Of a stretch of DNA of 64,000 nucleotides, positions 35,592 to 43,134 are shown one piece after another. The translations under genes and the position numbers were made by a program. Position 1 is the first letter of the stretch, and each line of letters starts with the position of its first letter. The stretch spans positions 42,429 to 106,428 of the forward strand of contig CAIXBQ010000015.1 of NCBI GenBank assembly GCA_903917705.1, in the 5' to 3' direction. The notes under the pieces were generated by a model. It had not been told where the DNA came from. It was given only the letters and a program-made list of their open reading frames with translations, and searched no databases. The DNA is from an uncultured Verrucomicrobia subdivision 3 bacterium. GTDB lineage: Bacteria > Verrucomicrobiota > Verrucomicrobiia > Limisphaerales > UBA11358.

Positions 35592-36149
35592 CTATAAGGC
35601 GTGCGTTGTTGCGGTTGCTGGCGGGTTGGTTTGCAGCAGCGAATCCAGCCGCAGGATCAAATCTTCCTTCGCGACCAAGCCGACGAAGGTTCCCGCAGTT
35701 TTCCCATTCTGGAGAAACACCAGCATCGGGATGCCTTCAACTTGAAATTTCTGCGCCAGCTTGGGCGACTCGTCCACGTTGACTTTGACAAACTTGAATT
35801 TGCCCGCGTATTGATCTGCCAAGCTGTCCATCGTGGGCGCGAGCTGACGGCAGGGGCCGCACCACGTTGCATAGAAGTCCATGACCACCGGCACCGCCGA
35901 CTGCATTACTTCGGCGTCGAAGTCCGCATCCGTGATGTGCTTCACATTGGTGGTAGATTGATTCATCGCCGTGGAATTGCCGCCGCCGGATGACAGATAA
36001 ACTACCAATCCTATGACCGCACCGACAAATGCACCGCGCCGCCAGTTCGCCGTCAATGGGCAGGCACCGGATTTGCAACTGCCAAAATATCCCAGCCCAG
36101 CGCCCACGCCGCCGCCAATCAGAACGTAAATTAAAAGTGTTGGGGTCAT
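35592..36149 (-). CDS. DUF6132-thioredoxin fusion protein
   Basis: 185 residues. The first 60 are a DUF6132 module: TM (LLIYVLIGGGVGAGLGYF), GSCKSGACPLTANW, second TM (GAFVGAVIGLVVYLSS). After a short Ser/Thr linker comes a thioredoxin domain with DFYATWCGPCRQL and cis-Pro GIPMLVF. Both termini of the membrane part should face the same side. The same two parts are separate neighbouring genes at 4449-4962, a clear fusion/fission case. It is seven bases downstream of the C_GCAxxG_C_C gene and upstream of cydAB. Confidence 0.88.
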   Translation of the reverse strand: MTPTLLIYVLIGGGVGAGLGYFGSCKSGACPLTANWRRGAFVGAVIGLVVYLSSGGGNSTAMNQSTTNVKHITDADFDAEVMQSAVPVVMDFYATWCGPCRQLAPTMDSLADQYAGKFKFVKVNVDESPKLAQKFQVEGIPMLVFLQNGKTAGTFVGLVAKEDLILRLDSLLQTNPPATATTHAL

Positions 36150-36155
36150 CTTACG

Positions 36156-36506
36156 TCAAGGCTTTGCCCGAATTTGACCGAAATGGAGATCAAGCAGTTC
36201 CGTCGCTTGGGTGACACAGGATTCGCACGGATGCACTTTGGCCGCGCGCAGTTCTTTGCAGTTAATCGAGCCGAGCCGAGCGGCGAAATTTTGCTTCAAC
36301 GCTTCCGCCCGGTCGGGCGCGACCATGCAGGCCGTGTGCAATGCCCCGCAAAGTCCGCCCGGTGCCCGTCCGCCGCCAAAGGATTTGAGATCGGCGAGCA
36401 GTATTGAAGTGTCGCCGGAAACTTCGCGCCATGCGTGCAGCACGGACTGGGCGCAATTGAGCCGTTCAGGATCTTTCCGAAAAACTTTCAGCGCGTGTTC
36501 TTTCAT
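36156..36506 (-). CDS. C_GCAxxG_C_C family redox protein
   Basis: 116 residues. The four Cys positions that define the family are present: LNCAQSVL, GGLCGALHTA, INCKEL and HPCESCV. FGGGRAPGGLCGAL is the strongly conserved centre. Members are thought to be redox or metal proteins and are often encoded with reductases and metal transporters; function is unproven. The ZIP gene ends ten bases upstream, and promoter site C lies inside the ZIP 3' end, so this gene can be transcribed independently of the long operon. Confidence 0.85.
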   Translation of the reverse strand: MKEHALKVFRKDPERLNCAQSVLHAWREVSGDTSILLADLKSFGGGRAPGGLCGALHTACMVAPDRAEALKQNFAARLGSINCKELRAAKVHPCESCVTQATELLDLHFGQIRAKP

Positions 36507-36515
36507 GCTATTTTA

Positions 36516-37451
36516 TCATTTCGTTCGTTTATCTGCCAGGAATTGAGCCGCGATCGGCGTAAAAGTTACAAAGTTAGTTTGGTTTGCCCCGCCAGTGGGA
36601 AGTGAAGCATGGTCGTGTTCGTGATCGGCGTGACCGAAGCGCGTGATGGCCACCGTGACCGCCAGCCCCGTCAGCAGGGCCAGTGAAAGTATGAAACGGT
36701 CATGCGAGTGAAATTGCAGTTCCGGCAGCAAGTCGGCGCAGGCGATGCACAGAAATGTTCCGGCGCAAAAAGCCAGTGCATAACCAAGCCAAGCCGGATG
36801 TTCGTGAGCCCAGGCTCCCGCGCCAAAGTAAAACAGCAGCGCGCCCAGCGGTGTCACCAAGGCAAACGCCAGATTCACGAGATGCCGTGATGTGCGCGTC
36901 GCGCCGCTCGCCGCCATCAGCGTGATGATGGCCAGCGCGCCGAAGGGTTTGTGCAGGATCACCGCCAGCGCTGTGCCCAGACTCAGCGCGCCGCCATGAC
37001 CGTGAGTGTCCGCCGCCACGGCGGCGGCCATCGCCAGGCCGTCAAAAATTGAATGGAGTGACAGGCCAATCGCCACCCCCATCCAACTCAAGCCGCGTGC
37101 CGACTGTTCCGCCAGCGAATGGGAATGACCACAAGTTTCTTCCGGGCTGCCATCAGGCACATCGTGATGATGGAACGGCAGGAAACGCTGGAGGAAGAAC
37201 ATTAACAGGAAGCCGCCCAGCAGCCAGCCGGTAGCTAGGTGAGCTGAGTGCAGTTCACCCATCGCGTGCGGCAACAAACCCAGCAGGGAAAGTCCCAGCA
37301 TCAGCCCGGCGACGAAGCTGATGGCAATTTGCAGCCGCGCATGACTCAACTTGAACACCGTGGGCAACGCCCCGCCCGCCAAGGCCGCAACCAACGCGAG
37401 GGCGCAGTAACCCACCAGCAACCAGGTCGGCAAAGAAAAAATTGTGTTCAT
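36516..37451 (-). CDS. ZIP-family metal transporter
   Basis: 311 residues, eight TMs with the His-rich cytoplasmic loop between TM3 and TM4 (FHHHDVPD, CGHSHSL). The TM4/TM5 metal-site segments are GLSLHSIFDGLAMA and GTALAVILHKPFGAL, matching the family's HxxxDG and HKxPE-like motifs. A further His cluster (HADHEHDHA) is near the end. ZIPs import divalent cations such as Zn, Fe or Mn. The last 20 codons overlap promoter site C. The start overlaps the P1B ATPase stop (ATGA), an unusual importer/exporter pairing. Confidence 0.88.
   Translation of the reverse strand: MNTIFSLPTWLLVGYCALALVAALAGGALPTVFKLSHARLQIAISFVAGLMLGLSLLGLLPHAMGELHSAHLATGWLLGGFLLMFFLQRFLPFHHHDVPDGSPEETCGHSHSLAEQSARGLSWMGVAIGLSLHSIFDGLAMAAAVAADTHGHGGALSLGTALAVILHKPFGALAIITLMAASGATRTSRHLVNLAFALVTPLGALLFYFGAGAWAHEHPAWLGYALAFCAGTFLCIACADLLPELQFHSHDRFILSLALLTGLAVTVAITRFGHADHEHDHASLPTGGANQTNFVTFTPIAAQFLADKRTK
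36541..36571 (-). promoter_or_regulatory. Predicted ECF sigma promoter, site C (inside the ZIP coding end)
   Basis: Minus strand TTGTAAC, 15 bases, GGCTCAATT. It lies within the last codons of the ZIP gene and points at C_GCAxxG_C_C, DUF6132-Trx and cydAB. The leader would be about 28 bases. Confidence 0.66.
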
Positions 37452-39478
37452 GGCGATAAAGCGGGATGTGGGTGCATGGATGTTGCGTGCCCGGTTTGGG
37501 AATGAGCCGGACAGCTTGGTGCCGACATGTCTTGAGTTGAATCGCGCAGATGCGGCTCAAGTTCCTCGCCCTGCCGCACCAAGCGAAAACTGTTGGACAC
37601 GACCAGCAGCGAACCGGCCACATGAAAAATCGCCGCAAGGATGGGGTTGATGTAGTTCAGCGCGGCCAGAACCATGCCGCCCACCACGAAACCCAGCCCG
37701 ATCAGAAAATTCTGGTTGATCACCCGGCGCGTTTCCCGCGAGAGCCGCACGAGAAATGGCAAACGACGAAGGTCATTGTTCATCAGCGCAATGGTCGCGC
37801 TATGAATCGCCACTTCACTTCCCGCCGCGCCCATCGCGATGCCGAGGTCGCCAGCGGTCAATGCGGGCGCGTCATTCACGCCGTCACCCACGACCGCGAC
37901 GCGATAGCCTTTGGCGCGAATCTGGCGGACGTAATCCACCTTGTCCTGCGGCAGGCAATCGCCCACGACTTCGTCACAGCCCAATTCCAACCCGACCCGG
38001 CCGGCCACCGGCTGGCGGTCGCCGCTCACCAGCGCGATCCTCCGCACGCCATTCAATTTTAATTCGGCCAGCGCCTCCTTCGCTTCGGCGCGGGTCTGGT
38101 CCTGCAATCCCACCCAGCCGATGCACTGCTGATTCCGCGCCACGAAAATCAAGCTCCAGCCTTCGGCTTCATTCAAATCCACTGACTTGAGAAAGCCACC
38201 GTCCACGCCATTGTCGTGCAGCCATTGCGCCCGCCCGATAAAAACCTGGTCGCCATTTAATTTTGCCTGGATACCGCGCCCGGCGGTTTCCGCGAAGTCC
38301 GTCGCGGCGATGAGCGGGACGCCGGCTTGCGTGGCCAATTGCACCAGCGCTTTGGCGGTGGGATGGTTGCTGAATTTTTCCGCCGAGGCCGCCACGCGCA
38401 GCAACTCCGCCGGCGTCACTTGGTTCAAAGGCGCAAGCCGGCTGACAGCGAGTTTGCCGGTGGTCAGCGTGCCGGTTTTGTCGAAAATAAAGGCGTTAAT
38501 CTTGGCCACCAGTTCGAGGTCGCCCACATTCTTGATGAGAATGCCCAACCTAGCTGCCGCCGCCAGCGCCGCCACCACTGCCGTGGGCGACGCCAATACA
38601 AACGCGCACGGACACGAAACAATGAACACGGAAACCACCCGGTTCAGATCGTGCGTGAACGCCCATACCAATCCACCGATGCAGAGCACCAGCGGCGTGT
38701 AGAATCCCATGTATTGGTCTATGATGCGGACAATGGGGAGCTTGGTTTTTTCCGCCGCAAGAATGAGATCGCGCACGCGGCCCAGCGTGGTGTCGTGCCC
38801 CGCGCGCGTGACGCGGATGTCCAGCACGCCGGTCAGGTTGATGGTGGCGGCAAAGACTTCGTCACCCGGCTTTTTATCCACTGGCAGCGATTCCCCGGTG
38901 ATGTTCGCCTGATTGAGCGAGCCTTGCCCGTTCACGATGACTCCATCCGCCGCCACATTGTCGCCCGGCCGCACCCGGATCAAATCGCCCACGCCCAATT
39001 CATGCACGGCCACCTCGTGTTCCTCGCCGTTTTGAATGCGCCGGGCCTTGGTGGGCGTGAGCTTAATCAGAGAATGAATGGAAGCCAGTGCGCCTTCCGC
39101 GGTGCGCGTTTCGATAATCTGCCCCAGTAGCATGAAAAACGAAACGATGCCCGCTTCGGGATAGTGTCCCGACGCAAATAGCGTCACCACCGCCAGTGCC
39201 ACCAAGACGTTGGTGTTGAGCGAACCGGCCCGCAAATCTTTGAAGGCAACCCGCACGATCGGAAATCCAAGGATCGCCGCGCCCACCATCGCACTGAATC
39301 CAGCCACCGTCTCGCTGTCTTGGAAAAACCATCGCACAAGAAACGAGTTGAACACCAGTGTCAGCCCGACCAGCGTGTGGACTAATTGTGCCTGGACGTG
39401 CGAATGATGTTCGCCGCAGGCACACGCGCCGTCGTGCGTGTGTTCGTGCAGATGTTCAACGTGGGAGGCGGCTCTCAT
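37448..39478 (-). CDS. P1B heavy-metal ATPase (Zn/Cd/Co or Cu type)
   Basis: 676 residues. The N-terminus is a His/Cys-rich tail (EHLHEHTHDGACACGEHHSHVQ) rather than an HMA domain. Motifs: actuator ITGESLPVDK, TM metal site SCPCAFVLASPTAV, phosphorylation site FIFDKTGTLTTGK, HP dipeptide in KFSNHPTAKAL, hinge VVGDGVNDAPAL. The C-terminus again carries Cys and His. The CPC site is shared by Cu and Zn/Cd pumps; the His-rich ends favour Zn-group metals. It overlaps the NifX-like gene upstream and the ZIP gene downstream (both ATGA). Confidence 0.92.
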   Translation of the reverse strand: MRAASHVEHLHEHTHDGACACGEHHSHVQAQLVHTLVGLTLVFNSFLVRWFFQDSETVAGFSAMVGAAILGFPIVRVAFKDLRAGSLNTNVLVALAVVTLFASGHYPEAGIVSFFMLLGQIIETRTAEGALASIHSLIKLTPTKARRIQNGEEHEVAVHELGVGDLIRVRPGDNVAADGVIVNGQGSLNQANITGESLPVDKKPGDEVFAATINLTGVLDIRVTRAGHDTTLGRVRDLILAAEKTKLPIVRIIDQYMGFYTPLVLCIGGLVWAFTHDLNRVVSVFIVSCPCAFVLASPTAVVAALAAAARLGILIKNVGDLELVAKINAFIFDKTGTLTTGKLAVSRLAPLNQVTPAELLRVAASAEKFSNHPTAKALVQLATQAGVPLIAATDFAETAGRGIQAKLNGDQVFIGRAQWLHDNGVDGGFLKSVDLNEAEGWSLIFVARNQQCIGWVGLQDQTRAEAKEALAELKLNGVRRIALVSGDRQPVAGRVGLELGCDEVVGDCLPQDKVDYVRQIRAKGYRVAVVGDGVNDAPALTAGDLGIAMGAAGSEVAIHSATIALMNNDLRRLPFLVRLSRETRRVINQNFLIGLGFVVGGMVLAALNYINPILAAIFHVAGSLLVVSNSFRLVRQGEELEPHLRDSTQDMSAPSCPAHSQTGHATSMHPHPALSP

Positions 39479-39885
39479 GGCGTTTGAAATTCAAGGTGGA
39501 GCCGGCACTCGTGTGGCTGATTGGCCTGACCGCGCTGGTGATCACAGCCCTGCGAGGTTTGAGGTAGCTGTCCTTGCAAACACTCGGCCACCAGCACTCT
39601 CACCAATTCGCGAGAACGCCCGGTGCATACCTCGATGCCGTGGTGAACCAAATTTCCGAACGCCCGCTGACCAATGCCGTTGCGGCCAACGATAAGAACT
39701 TGAACGCCCTGTGCGCGCAGCCAGCGGGGAAACGAACCCGGCTCATGCGGCGGCGCTTCGACGGTTTGGGAGCAGCCAATGGCGCGGCTTTGCCGATTCG
39801 CATCCACGAACTCAAAATGTGTGGCTTCCCCAAAATGTTCGAGGAGCCGACCGTCAACCACGGGCATGGCAATTTTCAAATTCAT
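39475..39885 (-). CDS. NifX/NafY-type (dinitrogenase FeMo-cofactor) domain protein 1
   Basis: 136 residues from ATG 39885 (KIAMPVVDGRLLEHFGEATHFEFVD). The fold motif HFGEATHFE, the EAPPHEPGSFPRWLRAQGVQVLIVG strand-turn and GIGQRAFGNLVHHGIEV are those of the family that binds FeMo-co precursors or, in orange protein, a Mo-Cu cluster. No nif genes are present, so a nitrogenase role is unlikely. The C-terminal tail (QTSQGCDHQRGQANQPHECRLH) carries Cys and His. It is one of three paralogues in this operon (also 42667 and 43769). Confidence 0.85.
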   Translation of the reverse strand: MNLKIAMPVVDGRLLEHFGEATHFEFVDANRQSRAIGCSQTVEAPPHEPGSFPRWLRAQGVQVLIVGRNGIGQRAFGNLVHHGIEVCTGRSRELVRVLVAECLQGQLPQTSQGCDHQRGQANQPHECRLHLEFQTP

Positions 39886-40256
39886 GGTTGTGCCATTGCA
39901 GGATGGTCTTGGTTGATGAAGTTTTTTCCATCGGCCCGCGCCAGCAGTTCGTGCAATTCCCGCTGGGACAACTCGCCCATGAACTGATAGCAGACCGTCT
40001 CGCCATTGAACAACAGGACGGCGGGCAGCGAGATGATGCCAAATCGCGCCAACAGTTCGGGAGATTCCGTCGGAGTGGCTTTCGCAATCATGGCAGAACT
40101 GTGGCTGCGCGTCGCGTTCGTCAACAACGTCTGGAGCCTTTGGCTGGCGGAACAACCGTCCGCGCAAAATGCCAGCAGCACCGGCACTTTGGATTGCATC
40201 ACCGTTTCAGCAAAAGAACGGTCAGTGATTTCGAGAATGGTGTTTGGGGAAGTCAT
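39882..40256 (-). CDS. Thioredoxin-fold protein with a degenerate active site
   Basis: 124 residues from ATG 40256. The fold is recognisable (EITDRSFAETVMQSKVPVLLAF, cis-Pro SLPAVLLFNGE, C-terminal helix), but the WCGPC site is replaced by CADGCSASQR: the second Cys of the CxxC is Ser and the Trp is lost. It could work as a monothiol or as a binding protein rather than a disulfide reductase. It overlaps the NifX-like gene downstream by four bases and follows the small Cys-rich gene with a seven-base gap. Confidence 0.78.
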   Translation of the reverse strand: MTSPNTILEITDRSFAETVMQSKVPVLLAFCADGCSASQRLQTLLTNATRSHSSAMIAKATPTESPELLARFGIISLPAVLLFNGETVCYQFMGELSQRELHELLARADGKNFINQDHPAMAQP

Positions 40257-40263
40257 GGAGGTT

Positions 40264-40461
40264 TCAAAAGTTGCGATGGTGCGCCGGGCAACCATAAACT
40301 CGTTCGTAAGCGCGGCAGAAAGGGCACAGTCTGGCTTCAACGTGCTTCACCAGCCAGAAGGCGAATCCTCGTTGCCGCTTGCGGGCACGCCGGCAGACCG
40401 GGCAGTTTGCGCAAACTCTGGCTAGGGCTTTGTCGAGTGAGGAGGCGCTCCGGGTGCTCAT
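40264..40461 (-). CDS. Small Cys-rich protein (CxxC pairs)
   Basis: 65 residues from ATG 40461; no family name recognised. It has CANCPVC, a basic stretch (RRARKRQRG), then ARLCPFCRAYERVYGCPAH. The two CxxC knuckles plus Cys/His suggest a small zinc- or Fe-S-binding protein. The start overlaps the TrmO stop (ATGA), which strongly supports coding. The track's longer frame begins inside trmO. Confidence 0.65.
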   Translation of the reverse strand: MSTRSASSLDKALARVCANCPVCRRARKRQRGFAFWLVKHVEARLCPFCRAYERVYGCPAHHRNF

Positions 40462-40952
40462 GCTGATTGGCTTTCTGCATCTTTCGCGAAACGCCCGTCG
40501 GCGATCCCCGTCCCACGAGCGTGGGCATACCACCCAACGCGTTCGACCGGGAATACGTCGTAATCGGGGATGAATGGTTTGACGTCCAATAGCGGTGTGC
40601 CGTCCAGCACGTCCAGATCAGCCACCCGCAGCGTGGCTCCATCCACGGCCAGAAGTCGCACACAGGAAATGCCGATGGCATTGGGCCGGCTGGGGGCGCG
40701 CGTGGCAAAGATTCCGTGGGTTTGCGTGTCGAGGTAAGGAACGACCTCGAGTTGCGCTGCCCGCACCCGGTCGAACCAGTAAAGCAGCCAGATGCGGTCG
40801 AATCCATCGAGGTCGCGCAAGCCCGGCGCGAACTCGGTAAACACTTCCACTGTGCCCTCGATGCCCGCCGCCCAACGAGGTTGAATCGGCGTGCCTTCCG
40901 CCTGATGATGCGGCGAGTGAATCAATCCGACAGGCCTGAGTTCGAGTTTCAT
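40458..40952 (-). CDS. trmO: tRNA (N6-threonylcarbamoyladenosine-N6)-methyltransferase TrmO/TsaA
   Basis: 164 residues, family YaeB/TsaA. The start PVGLIHSPH, the central RAPSRPNAIGISCVRLLAV (SAM site) and LDVLDGTPLLDVKPFIPDYD are diagnostic. The enzyme methylates t6A37 in some tRNAs for ACY. Copies of the same family also occur beside metal and Mo/NifX genes, where the substrate may differ; here it is embedded in such an operon, so the housekeeping role is not certain. It starts 23 bp after panD. Confidence 0.92.
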   Translation of the reverse strand: MKLELRPVGLIHSPHHQAEGTPIQPRWAAGIEGTVEVFTEFAPGLRDLDGFDRIWLLYWFDRVRAAQLEVVPYLDTQTHGIFATRAPSRPNAIGISCVRLLAVDGATLRVADLDVLDGTPLLDVKPFIPDYDVFPVERVGWYAHARGTGIADGRFAKDAESQSA

Positions 40953-40975
40953 GCGGTATGTTGAGTTTGCATGGA

Positions 40976-41320
40976 TTACTGGTGCGGACGATTTCCGTCG
41001 TCCATGTATATGATGGCCGGTTTCCGACTGCGTGCTTCCTCGTCGTCCATCCAGCCAAACGCCATGATGATGACCCGATCGCCAATCTGCCCCAGACGCG
41101 CAACCGCCCCGCGCAGGCTGATCTGGCCTTTCTGGCCCGTGATGGCATAGGTCTCAAAGCGGACGCCGTTGTTCAGATTGGCCACCAAGACTTTTTCGCC
41201 CGGCAAAATATCCGCTGCCCGCAGCCATTCCGGGTCGCAGGCAACGCTGCCCTCGTAATTCAACTCCATGTCGGTGACAGTCGCCCGGTGAATTTTACTT
41301 TTGAGCATTTGCCGGAACAT
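40976..41320 (-). CDS. panD: Aspartate 1-decarboxylase (pyruvoyl enzyme)
   Basis: 114 residues. MLKSKIHRATVTDMELNYEGSVACD contains the Gly-Ser self-cleavage site (residues 24-25) that generates the pyruvoyl cofactor. NLNNGVRFETYAI and GAVARLGQIGDRVIIMAFG complete the fold. It converts L-aspartate to beta-alanine for pantothenate and CoA. No other pan gene is nearby. Its presence in a metal/redox operon is odd; it lies three bases downstream of the flavin-oxidase-like gene. Confidence 0.95.
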   Translation of the reverse strand: MFRQMLKSKIHRATVTDMELNYEGSVACDPEWLRAADILPGEKVLVANLNNGVRFETYAITGQKGQISLRGAVARLGQIGDRVIIMAFGWMDDEEARSRKPAIIYMDDGNRPHQ

Positions 41321-41322
41321 CT

Positions 41323-41748
41323 TTACCTCCGCTCCTGTTGGAACAATTTTTCTGCGCCGCTGTAAGCCTCCTCGACCCGCAGCAGTGTCGCCGCCACGCC
41401 GGGATACTTCGGGTCGTGCCAGGACTGCATGTTGGCAAAAATGGGGCCGTCAGTGTGATAGGTCAGGGAGCCTTTCACCTGAAACGACTTGCGTTCCTTG
41501 GTGATAAACAAGATGGCTCCGCGCGTCCCGCTTTTGATGTTGGCGCGGGTTTTCGAGAAATAATTGTCCGCCACTATGAAACCTTCGCCGGGAAAGTAAC
41601 TGATTTCGCCGACGTAAATGGCATTGGGCGTTTTTGCCACATCCACCGTCGCGAATACCGCCGGCCCCTCGCGGTTTTCCCAGGCTTGGGCAACGAGACT
41701 CAGGCCGTCAGTGGTTGATAGAACCTCGCTTGGTTGATTTTCTTTCAT
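41323..41748 (-). CDS. Pyridoxamine-5'-phosphate oxidase-like flavin protein
   Basis: 141 residues with the split-barrel pattern of PPOX/HugZ-type flavoproteins: PAVFATVDVAKTPNAIYVG, FIVADNYFSKTRANIKSGTRGAILFITKERKSFQVKGSLTYH. FMN or F420 binding is expected. The substrate is unknown. It sits 21 bp after the DUF89 gene and three bases before panD. Similar proteins accompany sulfur and methanogen-like redox genes, but no specific reaction can be assigned. Confidence 0.8.
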   Translation of the reverse strand: MKENQPSEVLSTTDGLSLVAQAWENREGPAVFATVDVAKTPNAIYVGEISYFPGEGFIVADNYFSKTRANIKSGTRGAILFITKERKSFQVKGSLTYHTDGPIFANMQSWHDPKYPGVAATLLRVEEAYSGAEKLFQQERR

Positions 41749-41769
41749 AATTTGTTTTGTGCTCGTCGC

Positions 41770-42666
41770 TCAAGGTTTTCCGATTTTGGCGCTGGCGAGT
41801 TCCGCCGCTTCGGGAACATTGCGATGCAAAACCAAGGTGCCAACCGGCTGGCCGATATGCCGGCCCACGACGGCGCATTTGACCTTGAACAAGAAGAAAA
41901 TGTTTTGCCCGCCGCCGTCCAGCGACTCAAAATTCGCCTGCCCCTTGGCGATAATCAGATCGGCGCGCGCAAACCGCCGCTGAAACTCCGGGCTGCATGT
42001 TTCCAGCACAATGCCTGCGCCATCACAGCCGGTGTCCGTCACGGCCACCCACCCGTCGAGGCCGGCCACGGTGGCATCCGCGCGCAAGGCGTCGTTGATG
42101 GCCGGGCCTCCTTTGACGACAACCGTGATTTTTTCGCGCGGCAATAATTCGAGCAGTAGCCGGTCAAAAACCAGTTCCCCCGCGTTGTCCGCCAGAAACA
42201 AAATTTCCGTCGCGCGTTCCGCCGCCGCGAAGAATTCTTCTACATCGCCCGTGAACGGCCCAGCAAAGGAATTCTCCAGCGCGGCGGGAATTTGTGCCGC
42301 CGTCAAATCGCCCTTGATGCCGTAATCAATGACGTTGCCGGCGATGGCCATTTTAACGGCAGTCTGGCGCGGGTTCGCCGCTGTTCTTAGCCGCTCGCGC
42401 CAGACGGGCAACAGCGCCAGCGCGAGCCGGTTGGATTCCTGTTTGACGGCCAGATAAGGATCCACCTGTCCCGTAAGCTCGCGCACCCATTGATGCAGGC
42501 TCCGGCCAAACTGCGGCGGCGACTGGGTTAAATCCGCCTGGCTGGCGCGGCGCAGCACTTCGCGTAAAATCTGTTCCTGAACGCGCCCATCCGAAGTCAC
42601 CATGCGGGCGACGTTCAGTCCTTGCGACACGAAACAAGGCAGGCAAGCCAGGGTGCTTTTCATCAT
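41770..42666 (-). CDS. DUF89 metal-dependent phosphatase (ARMT1-like)
   Basis: 298 residues. Family landmarks: the N-terminal CLPCFVSQGLN, GNVIDYGIKGD, FLADNAGELVFDRLL (catalytic Asp/Asn) and IAKGQANFESLDG. DUF89 enzymes are Mn/Ni-dependent phosphatases that remove damaged sugar phosphates or, in plants, damaged pantetheine phosphate. The nearby panD gene makes a CoA-repair link attractive but unproven. ATG 42666 directly follows the NifX-like stop; a second ATG three bases on is equivalent. Confidence 0.88.
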   Translation of the reverse strand: MMKSTLACLPCFVSQGLNVARMVTSDGRVQEQILREVLRRASQADLTQSPPQFGRSLHQWVRELTGQVDPYLAVKQESNRLALALLPVWRERLRTAANPRQTAVKMAIAGNVIDYGIKGDLTAAQIPAALENSFAGPFTGDVEEFFAAAERATEILFLADNAGELVFDRLLLELLPREKITVVVKGGPAINDALRADATVAGLDGWVAVTDTGCDGAGIVLETCSPEFQRRFARADLIIAKGQANFESLDGGGQNIFFLFKVKCAVVGRHIGQPVGTLVLHRNVPEAAELASAKIGKP

Positions 42667-43134
42667 TCAATGCGCCGTTGCGGCTTCGTGGTCACAGCCC
42701 TCATGGCTGTGATCATGCTCGTGATGGTGATGGTGACCATGCTCATGTTCGTGATGATGGCCGTGGTTTTTGCAACCCTCGGGGGTTGCGGTCAACTGGC
42801 CGGCCAGGTAGGTAGCGACCAGCACTTCAATGCGGGCATTCACCTCACCGGCGAGCACAATGACGCCGTTCACCAAGAGGTTGTTGAGACAGCCTTTGCC
42901 CATGCCGCCGGCAATGACCACCCGCACGCCCTGTTCCCGCAGCCAGCGCGGATACAAGCCGGGTTTATGCGGCGGCGCGGCGATGGTTTGTGTGGAGATT
43001 ACCGTCCGGCTTTTGGGGTCGGTGTCCACGAGCGTAAATTCGCGACATCCACCGAAATGGCCGTGCAGTTTTCCATCAGCAGTCGGGATGGCGATGCGAA
43101 TAATGTTTTCTTTGGGAGCGATGGCAGTTGTCAT
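42667..43134 (-). CDS. NifX/NafY-type domain protein 2 with long His-rich tail
   Basis: 155 residues. The domain (about 10-118) has IAIPTADGKLHGHFGGCREFTLVD, APPHKPGLYPRWLREQGVRVVIAGGMGKGCLNNLL. The last 35 residues are a dense His/Glu run (HGHHHEHEHGHHHHH and on) ending HEGCDHEAATAH. The tail suits buffering of Ni, Zn or Co, or delivery to the P1B ATPase in the operon. The start overlaps the methyltransferase gene (ATGA). It is closest to paralogue 1 (39475). Confidence 0.88.
   Translation of the reverse strand: MTTAIAPKENIIRIAIPTADGKLHGHFGGCREFTLVDTDPKSRTVISTQTIAAPPHKPGLYPRWLREQGVRVVIAGGMGKGCLNNLLVNGVIVLAGEVNARIEVLVATYLAGQLTATPEGCKNHGHHHEHEHGHHHHHEHDHSHEGCDHEAATAH

Noticed and set aside
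36516-43134. Nitrogenase-related function for the NifX-like genes
   Set aside because: No nifHDK, nifB or nifEN is present; the domain is widespread outside nitrogen fixation.
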